From the NCBI GenBank assembly GCA_031273735.1, contig JAISRI010000230.1, positions 1-5,199 on the forward strand: 5,199 nt of DNA, read 5' to 3'. Position numbers and translations under genes: made by a program. The notes beneath the pieces were generated by a model. That model made no database searches. It saw nothing but the letters and a program-made list of their open reading frames with translations, and was not told the DNA's origin. This DNA comes from Helicobacteraceae bacterium (GTDB lineage: Bacteria; Campylobacterota; Campylobacteria; Campylobacterales; SZUA-545). Of this stretch, positions 5,081 through 5,199 are shown piece by piece; the first letter of the stretch is position 1; every line of letters starts with the position of its first letter.

Positions 5081-5199
5081 ATGAATTCGCTTAGTTTGTC
5101 CGCCTTGCCAAAGGCTTCAGTTTGGTTGAAACTATTCAACCTATCAAAGACTTCAGCTTCGTTTAAGTTTGGAAGTCCTCTCTCTCTCTCTCTCTCTCT
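5081..5199 (+). CDS. Possible phase-variable gene start, unknown product (partial, runs off right edge)
   Basis: The ATG at 5081 is preceded by AAAGGAG (5068-5074) at six bases, the best Shine-Dalgarno in the window. The frame is open for 39 codons to the edge. The peptide is rich in Ser, Leu, Lys and Phe, and contains two 12-residue units that look alike: LPKASVWLKLFN (9-20) and LSKTSASFKFGS (21-32). It then enters PLSLSLS, encoded by the CT microsatellite. Alternating Leu-Ser from CT repeats is the pattern seen in phase-variable Helicobacter surface-protein genes such as oipA and hopZ, but the N-terminus here is not a clear signal peptide. The product is not recognisable. A competing open frame on the minus strand (5038-5199) also looks plausible, so the coding strand is uncertain. 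Confidence 0.4.
   Translation, partial: MNSLSLSALPKASVWLKLFNLSKTSASFKFGSPLSLSLS
5124..5141. repeat. Perfect 7-bp inverted repeat inside the right-end frame
   Basis: GGTTGAA (5124-5130) and TTCAACC (5135-5141) flank the four-base loop ACTA. As RNA on either strand this gives a stable small hairpin about 40 bases after the ATG at 5081. It may simply be a by-product of the repeated codons there. Confidence 0.4.
5178..5199 (+). repeat. (CT)11 dinucleotide microsatellite at the window edge
   Basis: Eleven uninterrupted CT units run to the last base, so the tract may be longer. Dinucleotide tracts of this length in a 5' coding region slip during replication and switch the reading frame on and off. 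Because the window stops inside the tract, it could also mark an assembly break. Confidence 0.9.

Overview
The window looks like chromosomal DNA from a Gram-negative bacterium, most likely a member of the Campylobacterota (epsilonproteobacteria). This rests on the tightly overlapped hisF / short nucleoside-phosphorylase-like gene / rlmN order, which I remember from that phylum, and on the reduced 180-residue form of the middle gene. Base composition is moderate, near half G+C. The palindrome CGATCG is strikingly frequent in the left part. The taxonomic call is inference from memory, not from a search.

Layout. Positions 1-2076 hold a leftward operon: hisF (histidine and purine metabolism), then a 180-residue purine-nucleoside-phosphorylase-like protein, then rlmN (23S rRNA/tRNA adenine C2 methyltransferase), which runs off the left edge. 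Both junctions are 4-base ATGA overlaps. Positions 2077-2205 are a compact divergent promoter region. It carries a -10 box for hisF on the minus strand and, on the plus strand, a perfect 7-11-7 inverted repeat abutting a consensus TATAAT.

Positions 2206-4789 hold a rightward three-gene operon whose products all face the periplasm. They are a small secreted YtkA/FixH-like beta-domain protein with a Met/His-rich motif, a membrane-anchored di-heme cytochrome c protein that looks like MauG rather than a classical peroxidase, and a roughly nine-helix DoxX-like membrane protein whose predicted mature N-terminus is histidine. I infer that these three act together in a periplasmic redox job, perhaps copper-linked or oxidative modification of the small protein. 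Nothing in the sequence proves the substrate.

Positions 4790-5080 are noncoding, with a direct repeat, a REP-like degenerate palindrome, weak hairpins and an AT-rich promoter-like stretch. From 5081 a new reading frame with a strong Shine-Dalgarno site begins. It runs straight into a (CT)11 microsatellite at the right edge, the arrangement expected of a phase-variable contingency gene. An open frame on the opposite strand there also looks protein-like, so the coding strand at the right end is not settled.
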